A DNA stretch of 64,000 nucleotides from Eremophila alpestris peregrina. Its lineage: Eukaryota; Chordata; Aves; Passeriformes; Alaudidae. Each line of letters starts with the position of its first letter. The stretch's first letter is position 1. A program made the position numbers and the translations under genes. The stretch lies in NCBI GenBank assembly GCA_009792885.1, contig WMCF01000029.1, positions 4,668,000 to 4,731,999 of the forward strand. The letters are read 5' to 3'. Shown here piece after piece: positions 63,401-64,000 of the stretch. The notes below the pieces were generated by a model, which saw nothing but the letters and a program-made list of their open reading frames with translations, was not told where the DNA came from and made no database searches.

Positions 63401-64000
63401 AAAAATTACCAAAAAAGCCAAAGAGAGTATTTAATTAGCAATGTCAGTGTCTTTTATTACTGCAGGCTTGTAATCTGCTTTCTCCCAGGCAATTCACAGC
63501 ACACATTTTAGTCTAGTGTTCATGCATGTCCTGGAGAGTAAAAGAAGTGTAACCTGTGAAGAAGCAGCTGGAAATCAGGAGAGATGTTATGAGTTGTTTT
63601 CTGTCATCTTTGTTTCACTGACCAGTTCCAATTTACCCAAGGGAGCTGCTCCAGGTCCTCTCAAAGCCTGGATGTGAGGAGCAGGAGCAGTGTGCTCCCA
63701 CTGAAGCCCCCTGTTTTCCATGCCTCTGGAACAACACGCTGAGATTCCAGCTGACAGGCAAAGGGTTTCAAAGTGAAATAATGCCCAGGCTTGTTCTGTT
63801 CCTGACATCAACCCCCTGAGTTCTCACTCAGGCATTTCGGGCATTTTGGGAGGCTCAGTAGCCTGTGCTGTGCCCTGTGTGCTGCAGGTTTGCCAGGGGC
63901 TCTGGGAAAGTCCCTGACAAAGACCTTCCTTGGTGTGCTGAGATAGAAAAGTCTTTTAAGGATTGGAGTTAGCTAAATTGTGATAAGCTGCCGGAAAAGA

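Larger units (their letters stand above)
45261..64000. other. About 19 kb downstream of LEO1 with no recognised gene
   Basis: I read both strands and found no conserved protein segment. In particular there is no MAPK6 kinase exon, which is the LEO1 neighbour I recall from human. The composition is more GC-balanced than the left half, so several open frames exceed 100 codons by chance, the longest being 60984-61763 (+, 259 codons). Recognised contents are a CR1 fragment, simple repeats, a short tandem duplication and a small CpG-richer patch near 59.28-59.45 kb. It is intergenic DNA or the intron of a gene beyond the window. Confidence 0.6.

Noticed and set aside
45261..64000. Possible MAPK6 exons downstream of LEO1
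   Set aside because: I looked for the ERK3 N terminus, kinase-core motifs and C-terminal segments in all frames and found none.

Overview
This is vertebrate nuclear DNA, most likely from a bird. It has two spliced protein-coding genes with GT-AG introns, three CpG islands, long non-coding stretches, and fragments of CR1 LINE sequence. The clearest CR1 piece, at about 48.69-49.02 kb, has the layout of an avian CR1 3' end. There are no bacterial-type operons, phage or CRISPR features.

Layout. 1-4.1 kb: AT-rich DNA with no gene recognised. 4.13-4.8 kb: CpG island 1, an orphan promoter-like region with a ZNF143/THAP11-type site and splice-donor-like sites on both strands. 4.8-9.95 kb: non-coding. 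9.95-10.97 kb: CpG island 2, with an NRF1 palindrome and a strong donor; this is the best candidate promoter and non-coding first exon of TMOD3. 16.335-31.228 kb: nine coding exons of tropomodulin-3 (TMOD3, + strand, 351 aa), followed by a 3' UTR of up to about 1.8 kb. 34.24-35.3 kb: CpG island 3, containing a GC-rich nested minisatellite (59-bp and 21-bp periods) interrupted by a 310-base assembly gap, then a perfect CRE and the LEO1 start codon. 35.064-45.088 kb: twelve coding exons of LEO1 (+ strand, 656 aa), with a poly(A) signal at 45.232 kb. 45.26-64 kb: about 19 kb of intergenic or intronic DNA with simple repeats, a CR1 fragment and no recognisable exon.

I assembled both genes exon by exon. 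Every junction keeps frame, every intron is GT-AG, and total lengths (351 and 656 aa) are close to the human proteins as I recall them (352 and 666 aa). TMOD3 caps the pointed ends of tropomyosin-coated actin filaments in the cytoplasm. LEO1 is a nuclear subunit of the PAF1 elongation complex. They have no known functional link and are simply neighbours.

Most notable points: the two genes lie head to tail, whereas I recall them as convergent in human. A nested GC-rich repeat with an ATG in every unit sits directly upstream of LEO1 and coincides with the gap. An orphan CpG island lies 11.6 kb upstream of the TMOD3 coding start. I did not find a convincing new biological system.
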